From the NCBI RefSeq assembly GCF_000368065.1, contig NZ_KB851200.1:2225204-2289203 (forward strand): 64,000 nt of DNA, given 5' to 3'. Below, one piece after another: positions 28,905-38,379 of this stretch. This DNA comes from Acinetobacter seifertii (GTDB taxonomy: Bacteria; Pseudomonadota; Gammaproteobacteria; Pseudomonadales; Moraxellaceae). A program made the position numbers and the translations under genes. Every line of letters begins with the position of its first letter. The first letter of the stretch is position 1. The notes beneath the pieces are model-generated. The model saw nothing but the letters and a program-made list of their open reading frames with translations. It was not told where the DNA came from and did no database searches.

Positions 28905-29483
28905 ATGAGCAAATTTGCCCAACTGTGCACAGCGATCTGTGGATCAAGTGTGTTATTTTTAACCGGTTGTCAGCATTTTACTCAGCCCAAACCCGCAATT
29001 TCCCACCAAGTGCAAGATGAAAAACATTTCAACTTACAAGGTAAAATTGGAGTACGCACCCCACAGCAAAGTGGTAGTGCATTCTTCACATGGGTTCAGC
29101 AGCAAGATAATTTTGATATCGAATTAAGTGGCATTTTAGGTGTCGGAAAGACACAAATTCAGGGTAAACCAGGTGAAGTTACTTTAAACAGTGCTAAAAC
29201 TGGCGTGATTACAGCCACATCATCTGAAGAACTTTTAGAACGTGCTACAGGTTGGCAAGCACCCATTACTCATTTAACCAGTTGGATTTTAGCAAAGCCA
29301 GCAACTTTAAATGCCCAAATTAGCAAAGATAATGCAAATCGTGTGAGCCAAATCATCGAAGATGGTTGGACAGTCAATTTTAGTTATGATGGCGAACAAA
29401 CTTTGCCAAATAAACTGGTTTTGAAGCAGGCACTTGCTGAAGATAAAGAAAACCGTATTACAATGGTCATCCAAAACCGTTAA
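28905..29483 (+). CDS. lolB: Outer-membrane lipoprotein receptor LolB
   Basis: A 192-residue lipoprotein that accepts lipoproteins from LolA and inserts them in the outer membrane. The signal peptide ends at the lipobox LTGC with Cys22. The mature part has LolB features, including FNLQGKIGVRTPQQSGSAFF, and an antiparallel beta fold is expected. It follows the TPR gene by 4 bp and precedes ispE by 18 bp, the order seen in Pseudomonas. Confidence 0.92.
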   Translation: MSKFAQLCTAICGSSVLFLTGCQHFTQPKPAISHQVQDEKHFNLQGKIGVRTPQQSGSAFFTWVQQQDNFDIELSGILGVGKTQIQGKPGEVTLNSAKTGVITATSSEELLERATGWQAPITHLTSWILAKPATLNAQISKDNANRVSQIIEDGWTVNFSYDGEQTLPNKLVLKQALAEDKENRITMVIQNR

Positions 29484-29501
29484 ATCTAATTATTTAAATC
29501 T

Positions 29502-30335
29502 ATGATTCGAGTTCCCTCTCCAGCTAAGCTCAACCTGTTTTTACATATCACAGGACGTCGTGAAAATGGTTACCATGAATTACAAACCATTTTCCAACTC
29601 ATTGATTTATATGACTGGATGACTTTTTCTCTTATTGATAAAGATGAAATCCAGATTGAGGGTTTAGGAGAGGTCCAACTTGAACAAAATCTGATTTATA
29701 AAGCTGCTCAAATACTTAAACCGCATGCAAAAAAACTCTCTGGTCTACACATCAAAATTGAGAAAAATATTCCAATGGGCGCAGGTTTAGGCGGAGGTTC
29801 CTCTAATGCAGCTACAACCCTCATTGTTTTAAATCAATTATGGCAATGTGGACTAAGTCAGGATGAACTTGCTGACTATGGCGTAAAGCTCGGTGCCGAT
29901 GTTCCTATTTTTATTTATGGTAAAAATGCATGGGCTGAAGGCATAGGTGAACATTTATCATTCATAGACTTAGATCAAAAACAGTTCATTATTTTAAAAC
30001 CTGATTGTTTTATCAGCACTCAATTGCTTTTTTCACAAAAAACATTGACAAGAGACTCTAAGACCACTAAATTTTGCGCCTATCAGTTAGAACCTTCTAA
30101 TTTTGGAAATAACTTTGAGCCTTTGGCTAGAAAGTTATACCCTGAAGTTGAAGAAGCAATGCAATATCTTGATCAGTTTGGTCAAGCAAAGCTTACAGGT
30201 ACAGGTGCTTGTGTTTTTACTGAAGTAACAAATGAAATGAATATTGATGACATTCTTAAGCATTCACCATGTAAAGCTTATGTGGTAAATAGTTTAAAAG
30301 AATCTCCTCTTAATCATTTTAAGGTTACAAGTTAG
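29502..30335 (+). CDS. ispE: 4-diphosphocytidyl-2-C-methyl-D-erythritol kinase
   Basis: A 277-residue GHMP-family kinase of the MEP isoprenoid pathway. It phosphorylates the 2-hydroxyl of CDP-methylerythritol. The N-terminal PSPAKLNLFLHI and the ATP-binding PMGAGLGGGSSNAA (about 89-102) are diagnostic; GTGACVF near the end is the third GHMP motif. Its TAG stop (30333-30335) overlaps the first two bases of the first tRNA-Gln, so processing of that tRNA would remove the stop from the mRNA. The operon runs TPR gene, lolB, ispE, tRNA-Gln. Confidence 0.96.
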   Translation: MIRVPSPAKLNLFLHITGRRENGYHELQTIFQLIDLYDWMTFSLIDKDEIQIEGLGEVQLEQNLIYKAAQILKPHAKKLSGLHIKIEKNIPMGAGLGGGSSNAATTLIVLNQLWQCGLSQDELADYGVKLGADVPIFIYGKNAWAEGIGEHLSFIDLDQKQFIILKPDCFISTQLLFSQKTLTRDSKTTKFCAYQLEPSNFGNNFEPLARKLYPEVEEAMQYLDQFGQAKLTGTGACVFTEVTNEMNIDDILKHSPCKAYVVNSLKESPLNHFKVTS

Positions 30336-30408
30336 GGGCGTCGCCAAGTGGTAAGGCACCGGGTTTTGATCTCGGCATCCGTTGGTTCGAATCCAGCCGC
30401 CCCTGCCA
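30334..30408 (+). tRNA. tRNA-Gln (UUG), copy 1
   Basis: 75 nt with CCA encoded. The acceptor stem is AGGGGCG/CGCCCCT, the anticodon loop TTTTGAT gives UUG, and the T-loop is TTCGAAT. Its first two bases are the last two of the ispE stop codon. It has no promoter of its own and is probably cut from the ispE transcript. Confidence 0.96.
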
Positions 30409-30434
30409 ATTTCACCTGTAATGATGATTATATT

Positions 30435-30509
30435 AGGGGCGTCGCCAAGTGGTAAGGCACCGGGTTTTGATCTCGGCATCCGTTGGTTCGAATCCAGCCG
30501 CCCCTGCCA
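30435..30509 (+). tRNA. tRNA-Gln (UUG), copy 2
   Basis: Identical to copy 1 over all 75 nt. A 26-nt spacer separates it from copy 1. Confidence 0.96.
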
Positions 30510-30527
30510 TTATATATCATCAAATTT

Positions 30528-30602
30528 AGGGGCGTCGCCAAGTGGTAAGGCACCGGGTTTTGATCTCGGCATCCGTTGGTTCGAATCCAGCCGCCCCTGC
30601 CA
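30528..30602 (+). tRNA. tRNA-Gln (UUG), copy 3
   Basis: Identical to copies 1 and 2. An 18-nt spacer separates it from copy 2, too short for a promoter, so it is part of the same precursor. Confidence 0.96.
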
Positions 30603-30654
30603 TTCTTCTTATTTTAAAGACAGACTTAATTGCCTTGCTTTTTGTTGATTATCC

Positions 30655-30683
30655 TTGACATTGCATTGCAAAAATATTAAAGT
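30655..30683 (+). promoter_or_regulatory. Likely promoter for tRNA-Gln copy 4 and prs
   Basis: TTGACA (30655-30660) is followed by a 17-bp spacer and TAAAGT (30678-30683), a 4/6 match to the -10 consensus. The initiation point would be about 5 bp before the fourth tRNA, so copy 4 and prs can be transcribed apart from ispE. Confidence 0.6.
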
Positions 30684-30694
30684 TCTGCCGCATT

Positions 30695-30769
30695 AGGGGC
30701 GTCGCCAAGTGGTAAGGCACCGGGTTTTGATCTCGGCATCCGTTGGTTCGAATCCAGCCGCCCCTGCCA
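30695..30769 (+). tRNA. tRNA-Gln (UUG), copy 4
   Basis: Identical to the other three copies. A 92-nt gap separates it from copy 3 and contains a candidate promoter. It lies 36 bp before prs, with which it is probably cotranscribed. Confidence 0.96.
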
Positions 30770-30805
30770 TCTACTTCATTACATACCAACCGCCAAGGGT
30801 GCTTC

Positions 30806-31756
30806 ATGCCCAATCTTGTCGTTTTTAGTGGAAATGCTCATCCACAGTTCGCTCAAAAAGTCGTAAGTCACTTACATATCCCTCTAGGTGCTGCATCAGT
30901 CGGTCACTTTTCTGATGGAGAAATTTCAGTAGAAATTACTGAAAATGTTCGTGGTAAAGACGTATTTATCGTTCAGCCTACTTGTGCCCCTACCAATGAT
31001 AACCTTATGGAAATCTTGGTTATGGCAGATGCTTTGCGTCGTGCAAGTGCTGGTCGTATTACCGCTGTTATCCCTTATTTTGGTTATGCTCGCCAAGACC
31101 GTCGTCCACGTTCTGCACGTGTGCCGATTACAGCTAAAGTTGTTGCAGACATGCTTACCACTGTTGGTATTGATCGTGTCGTAATGATTGACTTACATGC
31201 TGACCAAATCCAAGGTTTCTTCGATATTCCAGTCGACAACATCTATGGTACTCCTGCTTTGCTTGCTGACTTACGTCAACAACAGCATGATAACCTTATG
31301 GTGGTTTCTCCTGACGTTGGTGGTGTAGTACGTGCTCGTGCTGTTGCCAAACAGATGGGTGATATCGATTTAGCAATCATCGACAAACGTCGTCAAAAAG
31401 CCAATGAGTCGCAAGTTATGCACTTGATTGGTGACGTAAAAAATCGTGATTGCGTTATTGTAGATGACATGGTTGATACTGCTGGTACATTGTGTAAAGC
31501 AGCTGATGCGCTTAAACAATTTGGTGCACGTCGTGTTGTTGCTTATGCAACTCACCCTGTACTTTCAGGTAAAGCAATTGAGAACTTACGTAACTCAGTC
31601 ATTGATGAGTTAGTTGTAACTGACACAATTCCTCTTTCTGAAGAAGCATTGAACTTAGGTAAAATTCGCCAAGTTTCTGTTGCTAGCATGGTTGCTGAAA
31701 CGATTCGTCGTATTAATAACGAAGAATCTATCAGCGCGATGTTCGATAGTTTATAA
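30806..31756 (+). CDS. prs: Ribose-phosphate pyrophosphokinase
   Basis: A 316-residue enzyme that makes PRPP from ribose 5-phosphate and ATP for purine, pyrimidine, His, Trp and NAD synthesis. The ATP-binding [11 protein letters not shown] and the PRPP-binding loop [11 protein letters not shown] are present. The true start is ATG 30806 after an AAGGGT site. An open frame that extends upstream into the tRNA is spurious, because the known N-terminus is [12 protein letters not shown]. Linkage to tRNA-Gln and ispE upstream and rplY-pth downstream is conserved in Pseudomonas. Confidence 0.97.
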   Translation: MPNLVVFSGNAHPQFAQKVVSHLHIPLGAASVGHFSDGEISVEITENVRGKDVFIVQPTCAPTNDNLMEILVMADALRRASAGRITAVIPYFGYARQDRRPRSARVPITAKVVADMLTTVGIDRVVMIDLHADQIQGFFDIPVDNIYGTPALLADLRQQQHDNLMVVSPDVGGVVRARAVAKQMGDIDLAIIDKRRQKANESQVMHLIGDVKNRDCVIVDDMVDTAGTLCKAADALKQFGARRVVAYATHPVLSGKAIENLRNSVIDELVVTDTIPLSEEALNLGKIRQVSVASMVAETIRRINNEESISAMFDSL

Positions 31757-31772
31757 TATTGCAGCTTTTCTT

Positions 31773-31799
31773 AACCCTGGCTTTGGCTGGGGTTTTCTA
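31773..31799 (+). terminator. Terminator of prs
   Basis: AACCC pairs with GGGTT around TGGCTTTGGCT, with a short TTTT tract. It is moderately strong; rplY may also be reached by readthrough. Confidence 0.65.
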
Positions 31800-31853
31800 T
31801 CACTAAACTGGTCGCAAGTTTAGTTTATTTAATCTTTAATGAGGATTTATCTC

Positions 31854-32150
31854 ATGGCAAACTTCGTATTCAACGCTCAAGCGCGTGCTGAAGACAAACA
31901 AGGGAAAGGTGCGAGCCGCCGCCTTCGTCGCGAATCTTTAGTTCCAGCTATCATCTACGGCGGTAACGCTGAGCCTGTAAGTGTAACTTTAGAACTTCGT
32001 GAGCTTGTAAAAGCTTTAGAAAGCAATGCTTTCTTTGAAGAAGTTGTAGAAATCAAAGTGGGCGACAAAGTTGAAAACGTTAAAATCCAAGCGTTACAAC
32101 GTCACCCATCTAAAAACACTCCTATGCACGCTGACTTCAAACGCGCATAA
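31854..32150 (+). CDS. rplY: 50S ribosomal protein L25
   Basis: A 98-residue L25 that binds 5S rRNA. It has the short E. coli-like form without the C-terminal general-stress extension seen in many bacteria. [19 protein letters not shown] (about 19-37) is diagnostic. I use ATG 31854, preceded by GAGG, because five residues in front of it would precede the family N-terminus MANFVFNAQ. It lies 21 bp before pth, with which it forms a known unit. Confidence 0.95.
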   Translation: MANFVFNAQARAEDKQGKGASRRLRRESLVPAIIYGGNAEPVSVTLELRELVKALESNAFFEEVVEIKVGDKVENVKIQALQRHPSKNTPMHADFKRA

Positions 32151-32170
32151 GTGTTTAAAGGCGTAAATTA

Positions 32171-32752
32171 GTGTCAAATATTTCGCTAATTGTTGGTTTG
32201 GGCAATCCTGGTTCAGAATATGCCCAAACCCGCCATAATGCAGGTTTTTGGTTCGTTGAACAGCTTGCAGATAAATATGGCATTACATTAAAAAATGATC
32301 CAAAATTTCACGGAATCAGTGGTCGTGGTAATATAGAGGGGCATGATGTTCGCTTACTTCTACCAACGACGTATATGAACCGTTCCGGTCAAAGTGTTGT
32401 TCCTTTCTCAAAATTCTATCAAATTGCTCCTGAAGCAATTCTGATTGCTCATGATGAACTTGATATGAATCCTGGTGTAATTCGTCTTAAAACAGGCGGT
32501 GGGCACGGTGGTCATAACGGTTTACGTGATATTGTCCCACATATTGGTCCAAACTTTCATCGTTTACGAATTGGTATTGGACATCCAGGTTCAAAAGAAA
32601 GAGTTTCTGGGCATGTACTTGGAAAAGCGCCAAGCAGTGAACAAAGCTTAATGGACGGAGCAATTGATCATGCTCTCTCTAAAGTGAAGTTACTTGTTCA
32701 AGGACAGGTATCACAAGCTATGAACCAAATTAATGCGTATAAACCAGCTTAA
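32171..32752 (+). CDS. pth: Peptidyl-tRNA hydrolase
   Basis: A 193-residue enzyme that recycles peptidyl-tRNA released from ribosomes. Catalytic His22 lies in TRHNAGFWFV, and the later GLGNPGSEYA and GGHNGLRDI motifs match Pth. It begins with GTG at 32171; no nearby in-frame ATG would give the family N-terminus. It is coupled to rplY. The 130-bp region after it has no clear terminator. Confidence 0.95.
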   Translation: MSNISLIVGLGNPGSEYAQTRHNAGFWFVEQLADKYGITLKNDPKFHGISGRGNIEGHDVRLLLPTTYMNRSGQSVVPFSKFYQIAPEAILIAHDELDMNPGVIRLKTGGGHGGHNGLRDIVPHIGPNFHRLRIGIGHPGSKERVSGHVLGKAPSSEQSLMDGAIDHALSKVKLLVQGQVSQAMNQINAYKPA

Positions 32753-32882
32753 ATTGTTGAACAATCAAGCTTGCTATCTTGCTTTTTTAGGAGCAAAATG
32801 CGCATCAGCCACCTTGCCAGAACGGCAAAGGCAAAAGATTTCACTATAAGATCTTCTTAGGTCTACTCAGGAGACGCTAGCC

Positions 32883-33263
32883 ATGCTATCTCGTTTATTA
32901 AAATGCAAAATTCACCGTGCAGTTGTAACCCATGCTGAACTTCACTATGAAGGTTCTTGTGCAATTGATGGCGTATTGATGGATTTAGCTGGTATTCGTG
33001 AATACGAAGAAATCCACGTTTGGAACGTAACTAATGGCAAGCGCTTCACAACTTACGCGATCCGTGGTGAAGACAACTCTGGCATTATTTCAGTAAACGG
33101 TGGTGCTGCTCACCAAGCAGATGTTGGTGATTTAGTTATTATTGCTACGTTTGGTGACTTCACAGAAGCTGAAGCAAATGCTCACAAACCACGTTTGGTC
33201 TATGCAAATCCAAATAATACAGTCAACCACACAGCGAACTGCATTCCTGTACAAGTTGCCTAA
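32883..33263 (+). CDS. panD: Aspartate 1-decarboxylase
   Basis: A 126-residue pyruvoyl enzyme that makes beta-alanine for pantothenate and CoA. The self-cleavage site Gly24-Ser25 is in HYEGSCAID, giving the pyruvoyl group on the new N-terminal Ser25. Conserved Tyr59 lies in RFTTYAIRG. Length matches the family. An AGGAGA site precedes the ATG. It is monocistronic with its own terminator; panB and panC are not in the window. Confidence 0.95.
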   Translation: MLSRLLKCKIHRAVVTHAELHYEGSCAIDGVLMDLAGIREYEEIHVWNVTNGKRFTTYAIRGEDNSGIISVNGGAAHQADVGDLVIIATFGDFTEAEANAHKPRLVYANPNNTVNHTANCIPVQVA

Positions 33264-33283
33264 TTAAAGATTAAAAAAACAAG

Positions 33284-33310
33284 AAAGCCTGTAATACGGG
33301 CTTTTTTTTA
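33284..33310 (+). terminator. Terminator of panD
   Basis: AAAGCC (33284-33289) and GGCTTT (33299-33304) form a stem followed by a run of T residues. Confidence 0.85.
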
Positions 33311-33316
33311 TAGTGT

Positions 33317-33877
33317 CTATAAACTCTTAAACGCACCCTTCCACCAACTTTGCTGCTGCTTACAATTTAAAGATTGTAGCTCTTCTCCTCGCAAATCAAA
33401 CAGAATTGCCTCACCCTTTATATTTACCTTAAATTCAGCGTATTTTGCTTTTTCATAGCAATGAGCTAGACCTTCGGCAAATAAGAAGCTTCTAGAAGCT
33501 GGGTACAAAGCCTGCAAACGATTTTCAGGATTTTTTAAAATTAAGCTTTGCCCAGCAGATGAATTATTAGTGTATAAAATTGTACGAATTACTCGATTTT
33601 GTGAATCTAAAATAACTTTTGCTGGAATATTGGCATGATTAAAAATCACTTGATCTAAAGCATCACCTTCGCTTCCTGATGGTGATTTAAGAGATTGTAA
33701 ATTTAATTCATACGCCAGCGCCATGTAGTCGCCTTGTAAAATAGAGCGAGGGTCAACTGGCTTAAGCTTAATAAAAATACTTTTACTCTGATGTAGATGC
33801 CATTCATTTTTCGCAATCAAACCCGTAAAAACTAATACAGTGACTATTGCAAGAATAAGAGAGAAATACTTTTTCAT
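33317..33877 (-). CDS. GDYXXLXY domain protein
   Basis: A 186-residue protein with a signal-anchor-like N-terminus (MKKYFSLILAIVTVLVFTGLIA). The family motif GDYMALAYEL is near residues 49-58. The rest is predicted to be outside the membrane. The function of the GDYXXLXY family is unknown. Its ATG overlaps the stop of the upstream DUF2157/DUF4401 gene by one base (TAATG), so the pair is translationally coupled. These two families usually occur together and probably form one membrane complex. Confidence 0.82.
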   Translation of the reverse strand: MKKYFSLILAIVTVLVFTGLIAKNEWHLHQSKSIFIKLKPVDPRSILQGDYMALAYELNLQSLKSPSGSEGDALDQVIFNHANIPAKVILDSQNRVIRTILYTNNSSAGQSLILKNPENRLQALYPASRSFLFAEGLAHCYEKAKYAEFKVNIKGEAILFDLRGEELQSLNCKQQQSWWKGAFKSL

Positions 33878-35658
33878 TAATTTTCTCCCTCAACAAAGTT
33901 GTTCTTAGCTTCTTGTAAGAGCAACCCATATAAAGCCAACAATATAATTCCTGACACCAAGATTGATGCACTTTTAGCTAGAAAACTTAATTGCAAACTG
34001 TAATAAAGTTGCCAAAACACAAAGGCGAATACAAAGAGCGTAACACCATAAACAATGCGATCTTTAGTTTTTAAGGCCCATGTCAAAATTACAAATAGAA
34101 TGAACACTTCAAAATAGCCAAGTGCAATAAGCAATATTCCAAAAAAGAGAAAAGCAAAAAAAGTTATAGTTTGAAGCTGCCTATATAGATAGAAAAAACT
34201 AAATAACAATAACCATAGACTTGGTAAGACATAGAAAAACCAAAATGGTTGATCAACTGAATTAATCAATTCAAGCCCTATAAAATTATCAAAGAATGAG
34301 CTCACCAACACAACGGCCAGCACACTTAAGAAAATACTCCGCTCATACGATACAATTGCTTTACTCCCTATCAGCAGTACTAAGCTAAAGATCAAATAGT
34401 TAAGTAAATTTAAATTAAAATAAGTTTGAACAGAGTTTACTGACCATATTGAATGGTCTAGTTGCAATAGATAGAAAAATGCTATTCCATAAGTTGCGAG
34501 CATTTGAATTAAAATAAAGAACCAATGAGGCTTAAGAAAATAACTAATACATAGAATAAAAATTTGGGCAATCAACACCCATAAAATTTGATTTGTTTCA
34601 GATCCAAGATGGAATAAAAAAGCAGTTTGGCCACTAATAAATAAACAATATGCAAATTGCCGAATGAAATAATTTTGAGATTTTGTTAGTAAAGTTATAG
34701 CTATAGCAACAAAGATGATGCCAATAATTAAAGAAATAGTCTCCCAAAATACGAGTGTAAATGCTGCAAGTGCTAAACCAGCAAGCCAAGCACCAATTGC
34801 TAAAGGAATGACATAAAAACGGCTTTGGCGAAAAATTCTTATTAAGAAATAACTAATAAGTGCAAACCAAGTAAAAATAATACCCGCAATCAGTAAAAAA
34901 ATGAACTCATTAGAATCTTTAAATAAATGATTAATCCCATCTACAAGCCATATTGTTGCAGTCACGCCAAGAACAGCAGCCATTAAACTGGCACATAATT
35001 GATCATTTTTTTTGAAGAAATAATAAAAAGCGATTATTCCTAAAAAGAAAGCCGAGATCAGATAAGGAATATTTGTATTCGATAAGTATTGAATCATTCC
35101 AATGATTGAAATGACAGTAAACCAAGCGATAAAAACAAAACGTAATGCACGATACTTCTTTATACAGATCCAAAACTCGATAAGGCTTAATAAATTTAGA
35201 GTGAATAGATATAAATAAGGAAATTTTTCTGCCCAAAAAGTCTGTCGAAAAAATAAAAAAAGTGTAAGTTGGCTGGTAATGCAAACTAAAGTAAAAATAC
35301 CAATATTGGGTCGATATAACCAAGGTAATAAAAGCAAAGTCCAAATCAAGAACAATAAATAACTGTCTGCACCTGTTTGATAAACTTGTCCTATTACAGC
35401 CAAACTCAAACCGACCATCAAACCACAAATACCATGTAAGGTCTGCCGAACTCCCTCGCTTAAGGTATCTGTTACGCTCACCCAAGCGGTGACAAGTAAT
35501 ATAACAGGTGGAATGCTGAGTTGAATGCTATCAGGAAGCATCAACCAGTTAGCAGCAATCAAATACAGAATACTTACCGCCATAAATAGATAACTAAAAA
35601 TATGGAGATGCTGAATAAATAAAGTATTCCTAAAGGGATAATAGTCTCTAATCTGCAT
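33877..35658 (-). CDS. DUF2157/DUF4401 polytopic membrane protein
   Basis: A 593-residue integral membrane protein with roughly 18 hydrophobic segments. The N-terminal third carries the DUF2157-like signature GQVYQTGADSYLLFLIWTL. The C-terminal part resembles DUF4401. It looks like a fusion of two domains that are separate genes in some species. Phe, Leu and Ile are very abundant. No enzyme motif is visible. It is coupled to the GDYXXLXY gene downstream. The function is unknown. The next plus-strand gene, ribB, has a riboswitch leader in the gap upstream. Confidence 0.8.
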   Translation of the reverse strand: MQIRDYYPFRNTLFIQHLHIFSYLFMAVSILYLIAANWLMLPDSIQLSIPPVILLVTAWVSVTDTLSEGVRQTLHGICGLMVGLSLAVIGQVYQTGADSYLLFLIWTLLLLPWLYRPNIGIFTLVCITSQLTLFLFFRQTFWAEKFPYLYLFTLNLLSLIEFWICIKKYRALRFVFIAWFTVISIIGMIQYLSNTNIPYLISAFFLGIIAFYYFFKKNDQLCASLMAAVLGVTATIWLVDGINHLFKDSNEFIFLLIAGIIFTWFALISYFLIRIFRQSRFYVIPLAIGAWLAGLALAAFTLVFWETISLIIGIIFVAIAITLLTKSQNYFIRQFAYCLFISGQTAFLFHLGSETNQILWVLIAQIFILCISYFLKPHWFFILIQMLATYGIAFFYLLQLDHSIWSVNSVQTYFNLNLLNYLIFSLVLLIGSKAIVSYERSIFLSVLAVVLVSSFFDNFIGLELINSVDQPFWFFYVLPSLWLLLFSFFYLYRQLQTITFFAFLFFGILLIALGYFEVFILFVILTWALKTKDRIVYGVTLFVFAFVFWQLYYSLQLSFLAKSASILVSGIILLALYGLLLQEAKNNFVEGEN

Positions 35659-35801
35659 AAAAAAACCTGTTTTATTTATAATTTTCTATAAAAAACATAG
35701 CATTCACTTTTAAAACCAACAAGTAAGCTCTTGTTAAAAAACCTATTTCGATTTCTAAAAATACTTATTCATAATGAGACTTAGCATTCTACAAAAGCAT
35801 C

Positions 35802-35829
35802 TAGCCAATTTCTTCAAGCGCGCTATAAT
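35802..35829 (+). promoter_or_regulatory. Promoter of the FMN riboswitch-ribB unit
   Basis: A perfect -10 TATAAT (35824-35829) is preceded at 16 bp by TAGCCA (35802-35807), a 4/6 match to the -35 consensus. Transcription would begin about 5 bp before the riboswitch. Confidence 0.65.
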
Positions 35830-35837
35830 AAAACCCA

Positions 35838-35990
35838 TCGCTTCAGGGCGGGGTGTAATTCCCCACCGGTGGTAAAGTTAATTTTCATATATAAATTAAC
35901 AAGCCCACGAGCTTAAATTATGTAATTTGAGCAGATTTGGTGAAATTCCAAAGCCGACGGTATAGTCCGGATGAAAGAAGACGACGAACT
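35838..35990 (+). ncRNA. FMN riboswitch (RFN element)
   Basis: The conserved blocks GGGCGGGGTGTAATTCCCCACCGG, split here as GGGCGGGGTG / AATTCCCCACC, then AGCCCACGAGC and CCGACGGTATAGTCCGGATG are present in order. The variable arm (GTTAATTT...AAATTAAC) is longer than in many examples. It binds flavin mononucleotide and lies 87 bp before ribB, whose expression FMN should repress. Confidence 0.96.
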
Positions 35991-36076
35991 GGGATAAATC
36001 CGTTTTATTTCAGTGCCAGCCTGTTTTTACATCAGTCCTGAAATGTTCAACCGTATTTTTACGAGAGCGTTTCATT

Positions 36077-36736
36077 ATGTCTAGCTTAATTCAACCAGAA
36101 CTTTTTTTCTCAGCCCTCTCTCCTGCTGAACAACGCATTCAACAAGCATTAGAAGATATCCGTCAAGGCAAACCTGTCTTGGTTATGGATGACTTTGACC
36201 GTGAAAATGAAGCAGATTTAATTGTTGCAGCTGAAACGCTAACTGTTGAGACCATGGCACGTATGATTCGTGATGGCTCAGGTATTGTATGTTTATGTCT
36301 GACAGAAGAATTAGCAGATCACCTTGAACTCCCTCCAATGGTTTCTCAAAACTCAAGTCAGTTTCATACTGCATTTACAGTGACCATTGAAGCTGCTCAA
36401 GGCGTTACAACTGGTGTTTCTGCTAAAGACCGTGTAACAACGATTAAAACTGCTATTAAAGATGGTGCTGTTGCAAGTGACTTAAACCGTCCTGGTCACG
36501 TTTTCCCATTACGTGCACGTAATGGTGGCGTACTTACTCGACGTGGTCATACTGAGGGGACTATTGATCTAGCCAGATTAGCTGGTCTCAAACCTGCTGG
36601 CGTGTTATGTGAATTGACTAATCCAGATGGCACTATGGCATCAGGCATTCAAGTTTTAGCATATGCACAAACTCATCACTTAACCGTGATTACGATTGAA
36701 GAACTTGTTCAATACCGTCAACAACACGGTATTTAA
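36077..36736 (+). CDS. ribB: 3,4-Dihydroxy-2-butanone-4-phosphate synthase
   Basis: A 219-residue enzyme that converts ribulose 5-phosphate to the four-carbon unit of riboflavin. The catalytic acidic motif [12 protein letters not shown] (38-49) and later [12 protein letters not shown] and RRGHTEGT are present. There is no C-terminal GTP cyclohydrolase II domain, so it is a stand-alone RibB. Control by the FMN riboswitch upstream is expected. A terminator shared with the convergent HAD gene follows. Confidence 0.96.
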   Translation: MSSLIQPELFFSALSPAEQRIQQALEDIRQGKPVLVMDDFDRENEADLIVAAETLTVETMARMIRDGSGIVCLCLTEELADHLELPPMVSQNSSQFHTAFTVTIEAAQGVTTGVSAKDRVTTIKTAIKDGAVASDLNRPGHVFPLRARNGGVLTRRGHTEGTIDLARLAGLKPAGVLCELTNPDGTMASGIQVLAYAQTHHLTVITIEELVQYRQQHGI

Positions 36737-36743
36737 ATAAAAA

Positions 36744-36772
36744 AGGTTTGGCTTTAGATCAAAGCCAAACCT
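36744..36772. terminator. Terminator between ribB and the HAD phosphatase
   Basis: AGGTTTGGCTTT (36744-36755) and AAAGCCAAACCT (36761-36772) form a perfect 12-bp stem. A run of A on the plus strand before it gives the minus-strand gene a clear T tract; the plus-strand T tract is poor. Confidence 0.8.
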
Positions 36773-36794
36773 ATAAATTAAAACTTATTTATAT

Positions 36795-37469
36795 TTAAGA
36801 AACTTTCTTTTGTGCTGCCAGTTCTTCAATATAGTCCAAAAGTTCAGAGAACTGATTAATCATCGCTTTTGGCTGTACTTGAGCAAGTTCTTCTGCTGTT
36901 CCATAACCATAAGTCACAGCTACCGCCTCAATACCATTGTGACGCGCACCTAAAACATCATATTGACGGTCACCTACCATTAAACACTCTTCAGGATTTA
37001 ATTGCTCATGCTCAAGAATATAATGAATAAGCTCAGCTTTATTGGTCCGCTCACCTGTCAATTCACTTCCATAAATATGTACAAAATATTGACTTAATTC
37101 AAAATGATCTAAAATTCGTTTCGCATAAATCGTTGGTTTAGCAGTAGCAACAAATAAACGATATCCTTCGTCTTTTAAAGCACTCAGTGTTTGTACTACA
37201 GATGGATATACTTCATTTTCAAACAGACCAATGACCGAGAAACGCTCACGATAAGCCAATAAAGCTTGTTCAGCTAAATCATCATCTTGAGTAGCCAATA
37301 ATTTTGCAAGTGATGGTTTTAAAGGCGGGCCAATGGTCCAATCAATATTTAAATCGGCAGCTAATGGATAGCCAAGCTTGTCCATTGCATAGCGAATTGA
37401 AGTATGGATACCAACTTTAGGGTCTGTTAAGGTTCCATCTAAATCAATCAAAATATGTTTTATAGCCAT
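36795..37469 (-). CDS. HAD-family phosphatase (phosphoglycolate phosphatase-like)
   Basis: A 224-residue haloacid dehalogenase-fold hydrolase. Motif I is DLDGTLTDPKVG (8-19) with nucleophile Asp8 and Asp10. Motif II/III are ATAKPT and a Lys/Asp-rich MVGDRQYDVLGARHNG. The cap sequence and the GPPLKPSL segment resemble the phosphoglycolate phosphatase/5'-nucleotidase group. The substrate cannot be fixed from sequence. It is monocistronic and convergent with ribB. Confidence 0.85.
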   Translation of the reverse strand: MAIKHILIDLDGTLTDPKVGIHTSIRYAMDKLGYPLAADLNIDWTIGPPLKPSLAKLLATQDDDLAEQALLAYRERFSVIGLFENEVYPSVVQTLSALKDEGYRLFVATAKPTIYAKRILDHFELSQYFVHIYGSELTGERTNKAELIHYILEHEQLNPEECLMVGDRQYDVLGARHNGIEAVAVTYGYGTAEELAQVQPKAMINQFSELLDYIEELAAQKKVS

Positions 37470-37548
37470 TCAATCATTAACCCAGTAAAGTATTTAGTTC
37501 AATTGGTCGAGAGTTTAATCAAACTCTCTTATACTAACGTAAATTTAA

Positions 37549-38334
<786 letters not shown>

Positions 38335-38343
38335 CAACCAAAT

Positions 38344-38368
38344 AAAAAGGCGTTTTAAGCGCCTTTTT
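38344..38368. terminator. Bidirectional terminator between thiD and the LysM gene
   Basis: AAAAAGGCG (38344-38352) and CGCCTTTTT (38360-38368) form a 9-bp stem with T tracts on both strands. Confidence 0.85.
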
Positions 38369-38379
38369 ATTTATTCCAA

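Noticed and set aside
30294..30648. Open frames across the tRNA-Gln repeats
   Set aside because: Their repeated peptide is a translation of the tRNA sequence itself.
30334..30769. Possible CRISPR array (four identical repeats with unique spacers)
   Set aside because: The 75-bp repeats are complete tRNA-Gln genes with CCA ends; spacers vary from 18 to 92 bp and no cas gene is present.
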